This document shows, one piece after another, positions 32,074 to 39,025 of a stretch of 41,726 nt of DNA (position 1 is the stretch's first letter; every line of letters begins with the position of its first letter). This stretch comes from an uncultured Eubacteriales bacterium. Its GTDB lineage: Bacteria > Bacillota > Clostridia > Oscillospirales > Acutalibacteraceae. The stretch covers positions 1-41,726 of the forward strand of contig CAKSQT010000009.1 of the NCBI GenBank assembly GCA_934486755.1, in the 5' to 3' direction. The notes beneath the pieces are model-generated. The model saw only the letters and a list, made by a program, of their open reading frames with translations. It was not told the DNA's origin and searched no databases. Position numbers and translations under genes: made by a program.

Positions 32074-32385
32074 TTAAAGGAAATAATGCGTTATAAGCTC
32101 CGCAACAAACGCGGTAGCGCAGCAAACAATAGAAACAGGGAAAAGACCCGCGCCTGCAAAAGCGGCAAAAATACCCGCCGCAAGCGCCGCCGTGCCTGCC
32201 GCATAATTGCCCGTAGCCTCGATTATCGCAGGAAAAGTCATTACCGACAGCGTAACATACGGCACATAGTAGAAAAACGAGCTTACAAAGCGGTTTTTTA
32301 TCTGTTTTCTGAAAAAGGTCATCGGCAAAAGGCGTATCAAATAAATAACCGCCGCCATTATCAGTATATAAACCGTGTTTTTCAT
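32074..32385 (-). CDS. azlD: AzlD branched-chain amino acid exporter subunit
   Basis: 103 aa, four membrane segments. AzlD pattern: VYILIMAAVIYLIRLLPMTFF at the N-terminus, FFYYVPYVTLSVMTFPAI in the middle, and a C-terminal small hydrophobic pair. It works with AzlC to export branched-chain amino acids or related compounds. It overlaps azlC by 4 bp (ATGA), so the two are translated together. No terminator is obvious beyond it; the next downstream signal in this direction is the symporter promoter. Confidence 0.88.
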   Translation of the reverse strand: MKNTVYILIMAAVIYLIRLLPMTFFRKQIKNRFVSSFFYYVPYVTLSVMTFPAIIEATGNYAAGTAALAAGIFAAFAGAGLFPVSIVCCATAFVAELITHYFL

Positions 32386-33107
32386 TGCTCCGCCTCCCTT
32401 GGAAACAAAGCCGACGCCAAAGCCGAAATTGCAACCGTCAAAACAATGGTTTTAGTTCCCGACGATATTCCCGAAAATACGGGAATATATGCCGCCGCGG
32501 CGCTTGCGGCAAAGCAGAACACCACTATTCCCGCAATAACGCGGTCCTTTTTTGCGGGCGGTATAATTATCGCAAGGAACATTCCGTAAAGCGCAACGCC
32601 GAGCGCGCTCACGATATTTGCAGGCAAGATGTTCCCTGCCACTATGCCGAGCGCCGTGCCGACCGACCAGCTCGGCGCCGCAACAGCAACAACTCCGTAC
32701 ATATAAAACGGTTTTAAATATCCGCTCTGCGATATATTTACAGCGAATATTTCGTCTGTTATGTCGTAGCTCATAAGCAGTCTGTGGCGCAGTTTTACAT
32801 CGGGCGACATACGCTGGCTCATTGCAAAGCTCATAAGAAAATAGCGCGCGTTGGTTATTAGGGTTATAAGTATCAGTTCTAAGTACGGCGCGCCTGCGGC
32901 AATCGACATAAATCCTGCGTACTCGCCTGCCGAGGCGTTACATAAAAGGCTTACGGCAAAGCCCTGCCACGCGGTAAGACCTGCCTTTCGCGCCGCTATA
33001 CCGAGCGAAAACGATACCGCAAGGTATCCGAGCCCTATCGGAATACCGTCGCGCATACCGCTTAAAAAATCATTTTTGTTGAATTTATTAATATTTGAAC
33101 TTCCCAT
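32382..33107 (-). CDS. azlC: AzlC branched-chain amino acid exporter subunit
   Basis: 241 aa from the ATG at 33107, which has AGGTG about 8 nt upstream; a GTG at 33119 is inside that ribosome site. Hallmarks: FLSGMRDGIPIGLGYLAVSF, then LLCNASAGEYAG, a TNARYFLMS segment, and YDITDEIFAV, all standard for AzlC. Several membrane segments. It forms the exporter with AzlD. The structured region 33191-33310 lies upstream and includes a terminator reading in the azlC direction. Confidence 0.92.
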   Translation of the reverse strand: MGSSNINKFNKNDFLSGMRDGIPIGLGYLAVSFSLGIAARKAGLTAWQGFAVSLLCNASAGEYAGFMSIAAGAPYLELILITLITNARYFLMSFAMSQRMSPDVKLRHRLLMSYDITDEIFAVNISQSGYLKPFYMYGVVAVAAPSWSVGTALGIVAGNILPANIVSALGVALYGMFLAIIIPPAKKDRVIAGIVVFCFAASAAAAYIPVFSGISSGTKTIVLTVAISALASALFPREAEQ

Positions 33108-33190
33108 ATCATTTTTCACCTATATCTGACTAATGATAAATTATAACGCTTTTCTGCCATATTTTCCATACAAAATCAAAAAATAATAAA

Positions 33191-33310
33191 AAAGCGAAAA
33201 AAGACCGTAAAAAAACGGTCTTCCTTCGCTTTAAGGGGTTTGAGGAGAGAGTCTCTCAAATCTGAGAGACCGTACCGTAAGGGTGCGGCTCCCTGTTCGG
33301 TACGATTATA
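33191..33310 (-). promoter_or_regulatory. Structured leader or small RNA upstream of azlC
   Basis: Content of the 313-bp gap between azlC and the spoIIQ-like gene. In the minus direction: a hairpin CGTACCG...CGGTACG (33304-33271) with an inner GGG/CCC; a perfect 8-bp hairpin GTCTCTCA/TGAGAGAC (33270-33251); and a two-part terminator stem with AAAGCGAA/TTCGCTTT and AGACCGT/ACGGTCT followed by TTTTTT (33232-33185). TCTCTCAAA (about 33252-33260) can instead pair with TTTGAGGAGAGA (33239-33250), which excludes the second hairpin. The only -10-like sequence (TATAAT, 33310-33305) is too close to the first hairpin to start it cleanly, so the transcription start and even the strand are open. Confidence 0.4.
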
Positions 33311-33420
33311 TAATAAAACAAAGTTTTTTCCTTTCTATGAACGAATTTTAAATTTTTTAACCGAATATCATTAACGATATTGTCAATAATAAGAATGTGA
33401 CAACGAAAGGATGATTTAAA

Positions 33421-34137
33421 ATGAAATATTATGAATCAAAATTTACAAAATTTGTCGGCAGTGCGGGATTTTATGTCATAATAGCCTGCTGTCTTATAGC
33501 GGTTGGCGCCGCTTCGTGGTTTGCGGTATCAAAAATAAATTCAACAGGCGCGGACTCATCAAGCCAAAAGCAAAATTCATTTCCAAGCAAGGACAGCTCA
33601 TATATCAGCAGTGCGGATACCCCTATTCAAAGCGGTATTACACCCTCTGCCGATGTCGGAAAGAGCGAAAGCGGCATACCGTACAGCGAGCCGCAAACTG
33701 CCGCAAGCTCTGAAAGCAAGCCCGCGGCTGAATCGTTTTCAATGCCGATACAGGGCGAGATAACAAAAGGTTTCAGCGACAAGGAGCTTATGTATTCGGC
33801 AACCTACGGCGACCTTCGTATGCACAGCGGAATAGACATTGCCTGTGAAAAAGGCAGTGCGGTAAACGCCTGCGGCGACGGCACGGTTGCTTCCATTGAC
33901 GACACTGCGTCATACGGAAAGGTAATAACAATAGACCACGGAAACGGAATAACCATTAAATACTGCGGTATATCAGAACCCACAGTTAAAAAAGGCTCCG
34001 CGGTAAAATCGGGCGAGGTTATAGGCGATGTCGGCGAAATTCCGAGCGAGTGCGCCGACCAGAGCCACATACACATCGAGGTCTGCAAAAACGACGCGTC
34101 GGTGGCTCCGCTTAGCGTGATAACAAATGCGCAATAA
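33421..34137 (+). CDS. spoIIQ: SpoIIQ-like M23 peptidase-family sporulation protein
   Basis: 238 aa. One N-terminal membrane anchor (about 15-38), a Ser-rich linker (about 40-110), and a C-terminal LytM/M23 domain (about 115-230). Zinc ligands are all present: HSGID (HxxxD) and HIHIEV (HxH). Size and layout match SpoIIQ, the forespore membrane protein that joins SpoIIIAH across the septum during engulfment; clostridial SpoIIQ often keeps the zinc ligands that Bacillus subtilis lost. Proximity to sleB and spoIIE supports a sporulation role. An ordinary M23 endopeptidase is the alternative. Ribosome site AAAGGATG. TTGTCA-N12-TGACAA just upstream could be a regulator site; I found no clear sigma-F promoter. 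Confidence 0.72.
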   Translation: MKYYESKFTKFVGSAGFYVIIACCLIAVGAASWFAVSKINSTGADSSSQKQNSFPSKDSSYISSADTPIQSGITPSADVGKSESGIPYSEPQTAASSESKPAAESFSMPIQGEITKGFSDKELMYSATYGDLRMHSGIDIACEKGSAVNACGDGTVASIDDTASYGKVITIDHGNGITIKYCGISEPTVKKGSAVKSGEVIGDVGEIPSECADQSHIHIEVCKNDASVAPLSVITNAQ

Positions 34138-34194
34138 TAATGCGCAATTTGTAATGCGTAATGCGTAATTAATATATCAGTTTAACGGGATAAA

Positions 34195-34406
34195 AAATTA
34201 GAGTTTAGCGAAAAAAATAAGATTGATATACCTGCCTCCCTCTGACGAGGGAGGTGGATTTTTGCGTAAGCAAAAAGACGGAGGGAGAGACATATATTTC
34301 GCATAAAAACACGTTTTTTTCTCTCCCTCAGTCAACTGCGTTGACAGCTCCCTCGTCAGAGGGCGCTAACAATTTTTTCAATTTTATTTCTGCTAAACTC
34401 TAATTT
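34195..34406. repeat. MITE-like unit A
   Basis: 212 bp, terminal inverted repeats AAATTAGAGTTTAGC (34195-34209) and its complement (34392-34406). Inside: the perfect hairpin CCTCCCTC-TGAC-GAGGGAGG (about 34234-34253) and a distal GCTCCCTCGTCAGAGGGCGC. It fills the gap after the spoIIQ-like gene, and the stop codon of the XRE partner gene falls in its right end. Confidence 0.75.
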
Positions 34407-34716
34407 ATTTTTTTCTGTTAAGTTCTTTTGTTTTTCTTTCTATTTCTCTTAATAAATTTATTCCCGCTATAAAACCTATTTGAAAATATGTTTCTCTTAC
34501 AACAATTTCACGGTTTGCTATTTCATTGGAAACGGCTTCGCGTTCTTTTTCTTCTTTAAAATGTTCGTCTAAAAATTCTTCCGTTTGCTTTTCCATATTT
34601 CTTATAGCGGTAGCAAAATCCGAATCCTTACTTTCTACCAACAGTTCGCCGTATCCCGTAAGAAAATTGCCTATCTCCGACAACTTACACCTTTTCATCA
34701 TATCCGAAAATTCCAT
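34405..34716 (-). CDS. XRE-linked helical protein of unknown function (possible DUF6809 type)
   Basis: 103 aa from the ATG at 34716, chosen because AAGGAG lies 7 nt upstream and because the longer frame (to 34776) starts inside the promoter's -35 box. The protein is mostly helical and charged, with a central EEFLDEHFKEEKEREAVSNE segment and a C-terminal YFQIGFIAGINLLREIE, which recalls small clostridial DUF6809-type proteins; that match is from memory and weak. Ends with NRKK at the MITE edge. It is divergent from the XRE gene, and its promoter contains the operator. It could be a toxin, an anti-regulator, or a passenger. No nuclease or kinase motif is visible. Confidence 0.6.
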   Translation of the reverse strand: MEFSDMMKRCKLSEIGNFLTGYGELLVESKDSDFATAIRNMEKQTEEFLDEHFKEEKEREAVSNEIANREIVVRETYFQIGFIAGINLLREIERKTKELNRKK

Positions 34717-34747
34717 ATTTTTGCTCCTTATATTCTTGATATAGTAA

Positions 34748-34792
34748 ATTATGGCATTCGTTTGAATGCTTGTCAAGCGTTTAAACGAATGC
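34748..34792 (-). promoter_or_regulatory. Promoter and operator between the XRE gene and its partner
   Basis: Minus strand TTGACA (34776-34771), 17-nt spacer, CATAAT (34753-34748), reading into the partner gene. A perfect 10-bp inverted repeat GCATTCGTTT (34754-34763) / AAACGAATGC (34783-34792), plus an extra GAATGC (34764-34769), covers the spacer and the region upstream of -35. This is the likely XRE binding site. The XRE gene itself may use an extended -10, TGTGATAAT (34793-34801). Confidence 0.75.
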
Positions 34793-34825
34793 TGTGATAA
34801 TATGCTTTAAAAGGCAGGGATATTT

Positions 34826-35053
34826 ATGAAAAAGTTTAACGAGATATTAAGAGAACTTAGAGAAGACAATGATTATAAGCAGGAAACAGTAGCTTTGGAA
34901 TTAAAAATAACACGTCAACAGTACCAATTATATGAAAGCGGAAAAAGACAATTTAAAGTCGAACATATAATAAAACTTTGTAAGTTTTATAATGTTTCTT
35001 CGGATTACGTATTAGGCTTACCTGAAAATTTACCTTATCCTAAAAATAAATAA
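34826..35053 (+). CDS. XRE-family HTH regulator
   Basis: 75 aa. One Cro/C1-type helix-turn-helix spans about residues 5-65: ILRELREDNDYKQETVALEL, then ITRQQYQLYESGKRQF, HIIKLCKFYNVSSDYVLGLP. The ending DYVLGL is typical of small XRE repressors. AGGGAT upstream of ATG. It is divergent from the partner gene and most likely represses it through the operator at 34754-34792, and perhaps itself. It lies inside the inverted-repeat-bounded cassette. Confidence 0.92.
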   Translation: MKKFNEILRELREDNDYKQETVALELKITRQQYQLYESGKRQFKVEHIIKLCKFYNVSSDYVLGLPENLPYPKNK

Positions 35054-35063
35054 AATAATAGAT

Positions 35064-35163
35064 AAATTAGAGTTTAGCAGAAATAAAATTGAAAAATTTG
35101 TTGACGCCCTCTGACGAGGGAGGCGGGTAAATCAATCTTATTTTTTCTGCTAAACTCTAATTT
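35064..35163. repeat. MITE-like unit B (inverted, internally deleted copy of A)
   Basis: 100 bp with ends AAATTAGAGTTTAGCAG and its complement. Inside is GCCCTCTGACGAGGGAGGC. Read on the minus strand it matches unit A at both ends and lacks the middle. Confidence 0.75.
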
Positions 35164-35228
35164 TTTATCCCGTTAAACTGATATATTAATTACGAATTAC
35201 GCATTACGAATTACGAATTAAAACAGCG

Positions 35229-35882
35229 TCAACTGCAAAACACGTGATTGCCTATTGTGGTTATTACTTCGCGCGATCTTATCCACTTGTTAGTGGCGGT
35301 CTGCGGATTGTAATAATAGATTGCTCCTCCGCTCGGGTCAAGCCCGTTTATGGCGTCGCGCGCGGCGCTATATGCGCTGTCGGCTATGCTCTCGTAAAAC
35401 TGCCCGTCGTAAAGGCAGGAAAACGCGCCTTTTTGGTATATCACGCCCGAAAGAGTATCGGGAAAGGATGGATGCTCTATGCGATTGAGTATCACCGCGC
35501 CGACAGCGACCTGACCGAGGTAATCCTCGCCCCTTGCCTCTGCCGAAATTATCCTCGCAAGCAATTCGTAATCGGACGAGGTGTAGCCGCCGTAGGTGTC
35601 GCTGCCGTCGGCTATGCCGAGCGCCTTTAAGGTTTGCTTGCCCGCAATTCCGTCGGCGGACAGACCGTTATCCCTTTGAAACGCAAGCACCGCATTTTTG
35701 GTGCCTGTTCCGTATATGCCGTCGATGTTTCCGCCGTAATACCCCTTATTTGACAATGCCGTTTGGATATTTTTCACTTCTTCGCCTGTTGAGCCCATTT
35801 TTGAAAGTCCGAGCGCCGAAATATTGCACATAAGCGTGATAACAGCCATAAGGCAAAGCGTGCGTATTATTCTTTTTTTCAT
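35229..35882 (-). CDS. sleB: Spore cortex-lytic enzyme SleB
   Basis: 217 aa. An N-terminal signal sequence (about 1-25), a peptidoglycan-binding type 1 domain (about 30-90; GSTGEEVKNIQTALSNKGYY, then IDGIYGTGTKNAVLAFQ), and a SleB-type lytic transglycosylase/hydrolase-2 domain (about 105-217). Conserved segments: IISAEARGE with the catalytic Glu, GQVAVGAVILNRIEHPSFP, and GAFSCLYDGQF. It degrades cortex peptidoglycan during germination. GGGAGG precedes ATG. It lies just beyond the inverted-repeat cassette. No YpeB partner gene is adjacent in the window, although sleB is often followed by ypeB. Confidence 0.92.
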   Translation of the reverse strand: MKKRIIRTLCLMAVITLMCNISALGLSKMGSTGEEVKNIQTALSNKGYYGGNIDGIYGTGTKNAVLAFQRDNGLSADGIAGKQTLKALGIADGSDTYGGYTSSDYELLARIISAEARGEDYLGQVAVGAVILNRIEHPSFPDTLSGVIYQKGAFSCLYDGQFYESIADSAYSAARDAINGLDPSGGAIYYYNPQTATNKWIRSREVITTIGNHVFCS

Positions 35883-36028
35883 AGTTTACCTCCCGTTAGT
35901 AAATCCGATTGCCTATAATATCGCCACGGATTTATTTTGCCTTTTTTTGCCGATTATATGTGCGAATGATAAACAGCAACATAAAACCTTTATTTGTTTC
36001 AAAAAAACCTTTTTTACAACACCCCGAT

Positions 36029-36061
36029 TTGACAAAATCGGCAGTCGCAGAGACTTATAAT
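36029..36061 (+). promoter_or_regulatory. Spo0A-type promoter of spoIIE
   Basis: TTGACA (36029-36034) and TATAAT (36056-36061) are both perfect but 21 nt apart. That long spacing is known for the Spo0A-activated sigma-A promoters spoIIE and spoIIG of Bacillus subtilis. TTTGACAA (36028-36035) over the -35 matches an inverted 0A box (TTCGACAA) with one mismatch. Confidence 0.8.
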
Positions 36062-36101
36062 TAATATGAATAAAAAGTATTACAGAAACGGAGTCTCTCA
36101 G

Positions 36102-38411
36102 ATGAAGGATATTGTTAAGGTATCAGGCACTCATTCCGAATACAAGGCAGGCGATATGATAAAGGCGGCGGCGTTTCAGGCAGGCGCGGCGGCTGTGGGT
36201 TTTTGCGCGTCGCGCGCGGTGGTCTTCGGCAGTTTTATTCCGTTCGGACTTTCTGTTGGGGCGGGACTGCCCGTTGCGTACACTCCTGCGGCGGCGATAG
36301 GTATATTTTTGGGATACTTCTTCCCCGCCGTCGGCGACAGCGCATTCAGGTACATAGCCGCTCTTTTTGCAATACTTGCGATAAAACTATTGGCAGGCAG
36401 TTATAGAAGGCTTGTTAAAAATCCTGTTTTTGCAGGCGGAATATGCCTTGCCGCCGATTTTCTTACAGCCGCGGTATCTTTGAGAGGAACCGACGTAAGC
36501 GTTGTAAAGACGATAGCCGAATCCCTGCTTGCGGCGGGAGCGGCGTATTTTGTCAGCCGTGCTTCCTACGGACTTAAAAGGTCCTCAGCAGGGTTGAGCC
36601 ACGAGGAGCTTTCCGCGGTGCTGATAGTCATAAGCATAATACTTACGGGGATTTCGGGGATAAAACCCGCGGGAATACCTCTCAACGGAATACTCGGCGT
36701 TTTGCTTATTCTGACCGCCGCAAAATACGGCGGAGTGCTTTCGGGCGCGGTGAGCGGCGTTGCGGTGGCTTTTTCCGCGGCAATAGGCGGACAAGCCGAG
36801 ATACCGCAAATAACCTATGCTTTCGGCGGACTTATGGCCGGGGTGTTCGCCTCGCTCGGCAAATACGCGCAGATAGGGGCGGTAATTGTTTGCTGTTTTG
36901 TCGGCTCGGCGGCAACGGGCGACACGGCGCAAACCGCTTCGTCGGTAATACAGGCGCTGATAGGCTCCGCCTTATTTCTTATGTTGCCGAGGGGCGCTGG
37001 GATACATATAAGCAAGCTGTTTTCGGCGTATCCGAAAATATCCGTGCCGACAGGGCTTAAAAAGGGACTGACTATGCGGCTTACTATGGCTTCCAACGCT
37101 CTGAAAGACGTTTCGGGAACGGTCGAACAGGTATCAAAGGAGCTTTCAAAAATAAACTCGCCCGACTTCGGAACGGTAATATCGGGCATTGAGCAGGACG
37201 CCTGCGCAGGCTGCAAGCTGCGCGTGCATTGTTGGGAAACCAAGCGCGAGGAAACGCTGAACGCAATTCTTGAAATGACAAAATCGGTAAAGCAGGGCGA
37301 ATACAACCCGTCCGAGCATACGACCGATGAGTTTAAAGGCAGGTGTCTGCGCCCGCAAAAGGTAGGCACGGCGGTTTACAAGCGGTATTCGGACTATGCT
37401 TCTTCGATAGCGGCTGAGAACCGAATAGACGAGGTGCGGTCGGTCGTTTCGGATCAATTTAACGGAATTTCGGCAATGCTTTACGACCTTGCGTGCGATT
37501 TTGAAAAGGACGAGCAGTTTGACAACTCCGCGGCGGTAAACGCGGCGGCGGCTCTCAAAAATCTTGATATACGGGTTGACGAATGCAGCAGCAGAACAGA
37601 TAAATACGGACGTATGACCATAGAGCTTAAAGTTAAAAAAAGCCCCGAACTTGTTATTAACAAGATGCAGGTTATGAAGCTCATATCAACCGTTTGCGAA
37701 CGTGATTTTGACATTCCAAACGTCAGCGAGACGGGTGGCGATATATTTATAGTTCTAAGCGAACACGCAGGCTTGTGCGTGGATATAGGTGTAAGTCAGA
37801 TATGCGCCTCGTCCTCCTCGATGTGCGGCGACGCATACAAGTATTTCTACGACGGCAGAGGTCACTTTATAATGGTTTTGAGCGACGGAATGGGCACAGG
37901 CGGACGCGCGGCGGTTGACGGCGCTATGGCGTCGGGTCTTATGTCGCGGCTTATAAAGGCGGGATTCGGATATGACTGCTCATTGAGAATACTCAATTCC
38001 TCAATGCTTTTTAAATCGACCGACGAATCACTTGCAACGGTGGACATTGCGAGCATTGACCTTTACACGGGGATAACAGAGCTTTACAAAGCGGGCGCCG
38101 CGCCGACCATAGTACGCCGTTCGGGAAGAACGGGCAAAGCCGAAAGCACCTCCCTGCCCGCAGGAATACTGCGCGACATTGGTTTTGACCGCGCCGCAAT
38201 AAAGATGAAAACGGGCGACATAATAGTTCTTATGTCGGACGGAGCCGTAAGCGAGGGCACCGATTGGATAAGGGCGGAAGTTGAGGCGTTCCGCGACGGA
38301 AACGCGGAGGAGCTTGCGGAAAAGCTCTGCGAATGTGCAAAACGCCGCCGCTCGGACAACCACGAAGACGACATAACCGTTATGACGGCGATAATAGGCA
38401 AAGCGGTTTAG
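36102..38411 (+). CDS. spoIIE: Stage II sporulation protein E, PP2C phosphatase
   Basis: 769 aa from the ATG at 36102. The in-frame ATG at 36066 falls about at the expected transcription start of the promoter 36029-36061, while GGAG lies 8 nt before 36102. About ten membrane segments fill the first 300 residues, a middle region (about 310-540) follows, and the C-terminal PP2C domain has the metal-binding VLSDGMGTGGRA, STDESLATVDIASIDLYTG, VLMSDGAVSEGTDW and NHEDDITVM. SpoIIE localises to the polar septum and dephosphorylates SpoIIAA to turn on sigma-F in the forespore. The middle region has a CAGCKLRVHCWE cysteine cluster, also common in clostridial SpoIIE. Single gene followed by a terminator. 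Confidence 0.96.
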   Translation: MKDIVKVSGTHSEYKAGDMIKAAAFQAGAAAVGFCASRAVVFGSFIPFGLSVGAGLPVAYTPAAAIGIFLGYFFPAVGDSAFRYIAALFAILAIKLLAGSYRRLVKNPVFAGGICLAADFLTAAVSLRGTDVSVVKTIAESLLAAGAAYFVSRASYGLKRSSAGLSHEELSAVLIVISIILTGISGIKPAGIPLNGILGVLLILTAAKYGGVLSGAVSGVAVAFSAAIGGQAEIPQITYAFGGLMAGVFASLGKYAQIGAVIVCCFVGSAATGDTAQTASSVIQALIGSALFLMLPRGAGIHISKLFSAYPKISVPTGLKKGLTMRLTMASNALKDVSGTVEQVSKELSKINSPDFGTVISGIEQDACAGCKLRVHCWETKREETLNAILEMTKSVKQGEYNPSEHTTDEFKGRCLRPQKVGTAVYKRYSDYASSIAAENRIDEVRSVVSDQFNGISAMLYDLACDFEKDEQFDNSAAVNAAAALKNLDIRVDECSSRTDKYGRMTIELKVKKSPELVINKMQVMKLISTVCERDFDIPNVSETGGDIFIVLSEHAGLCVDIGVSQICASSSSMCGDAYKYFYDGRGHFIMVLSDGMGTGGRAAVDGAMASGLMSRLIKAGFGYDCSLRILNSSMLFKSTDESLATVDIASIDLYTGITELYKAGAAPTIVRRSGRTGKAESTSLPAGILRDIGFDRAAIKMKTGDIIVLMSDGAVSEGTDWIRAEVEAFRDGNAEELAEKLCECAKRRRSDNHEDDITVMTAIIGKAV

Positions 38412-38435
38412 CAAGTTAGACGTTAGATATTAGAA

Positions 38436-38466
38436 GGCTCCCATTTTAAAAAAATGGGAGCCTGTT
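38436..38466. terminator. Bidirectional terminator after spoIIE
   Basis: GGCTCCCATTTT / AAAATGGGAGCC, then TGTTTTC on the plus strand; it lies between two convergent genes. Confidence 0.8.
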
Positions 38467-38477
38467 TTCATTACCAA

Positions 38478-38882
38478 TTATTTTCTCACCTTGACCTTAA
38501 AGCTCCTGCCGCATTTTGGGCAGGCGGTCGTATGGGTGCCGGGTCTTCTGGGCAGTCTTAAAATCGCACCGCAATGCGGGCATTTTTTATAAACGTGGAA
38601 ACGGTCGTTTTTCTTTTGCCTGTAAAAATCCCGACGTTTTTTTATGCGCTCGGCAAAACCCGCAAACATTCGGTTTTCGCGGCTTCTCGCCACGGTATTG
38701 CGCGAAAACACGCGGAACAGAGCGTATATCATAAGCGCATATACAATTATCTGCAAAATCAGCGAACGCACGAATATATTTACAAACGACAGTACAACGG
38801 CGGCGGCGGTTATCGCATAAAACATAGAATCCACACCGTAACGCCCGCTCATAAACCTCATCAGTCTGTAACGAAAATCCAT
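38478..38882 (-). CDS. Small membrane protein with C-terminal zinc ribbon
   Basis: 134 aa. Two membrane segments near residues 20-36 and 40-60, a basic cytosolic stretch (SRENRMFAGFAERIKKRRDF), and a zinc ribbon CPHCGAILRLPRR...CPKCGRSF (about 100-128). The family is common in clostridial genomes and has no assigned role. GAGGTGAGC precedes ATG. I see no link to spoIIE or radC on either side. Confidence 0.78.
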   Translation of the reverse strand: MDFRYRLMRFMSGRYGVDSMFYAITAAAVVLSFVNIFVRSLILQIIVYALMIYALFRVFSRNTVARSRENRMFAGFAERIKKRRDFYRQKKNDRFHVYKKCPHCGAILRLPRRPGTHTTACPKCGRSFKVKVRK

Positions 38883-38994
38883 ACGCTCACCTCTTTGAAT
38901 ATAACTTATTACATAATAATTATATTCGTAAGTTTAGGATATTTTGTTAAGAAAAGTTAAATAAAAATCATATATTGTGAAAACTATGCGGGTC

Positions 38995-39023
38995 TTGACA
39001 GTTATGGTATATGATATTATACT
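38995..39023 (+). promoter_or_regulatory. Orphan sigma-A promoter reading antisense into radC
   Basis: TTGACA (38995-39000), 17-nt spacer, TATACT (39018-39023). The next plus-strand gene starts 800 bp away, so an RNA from here would run antisense to radC. No short gene with a ribosome site was seen just downstream. Confidence 0.45.
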
Positions 39024-39025
39024 TT

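Larger units (their letters stand above)
34151..35208. mobile_element. Cassette bounded by long inverted repeats, carrying an XRE regulator pair
   Basis: 1.06-kb insertion between spoIIQ and sleB. The left arm (34151-34240) and right arm (about 35113-35208) are near-identical inverted copies of about 90 bp; both include TAATATATCAGTTTAACGGG. Within each arm lies a palindromic unit bordered by AAATTAGAGTTTAGC: unit A at 34195-34406 (212 bp) and unit B at 35064-35163 (100 bp). Unit B is an inverted copy of A that lacks about 110 internal bases. The two genes inside (34405-35053) are clearly more AT-rich than the flanking sporulation genes. No transposase is encoded, so it resembles a composite of two inverted MITEs moved in trans. 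Confidence 0.7.

Noticed and set aside
34717..34776. Longer start for the XRE partner gene
   Set aside because: The extra codons overlap the -35 and -10 of its own promoter.
36066..36101. Upstream ATG as start of spoIIE
   Set aside because: It lies about at the transcription start of the promoter and has no ribosome site; the ATG at 36102 has GGAG.
36585..37457. Several minus-strand open frames opposite spoIIE
   Set aside because: Arg/Cys-rich shadow frames of a GC-rich gene; spoIIE on the plus strand explains the stretch.
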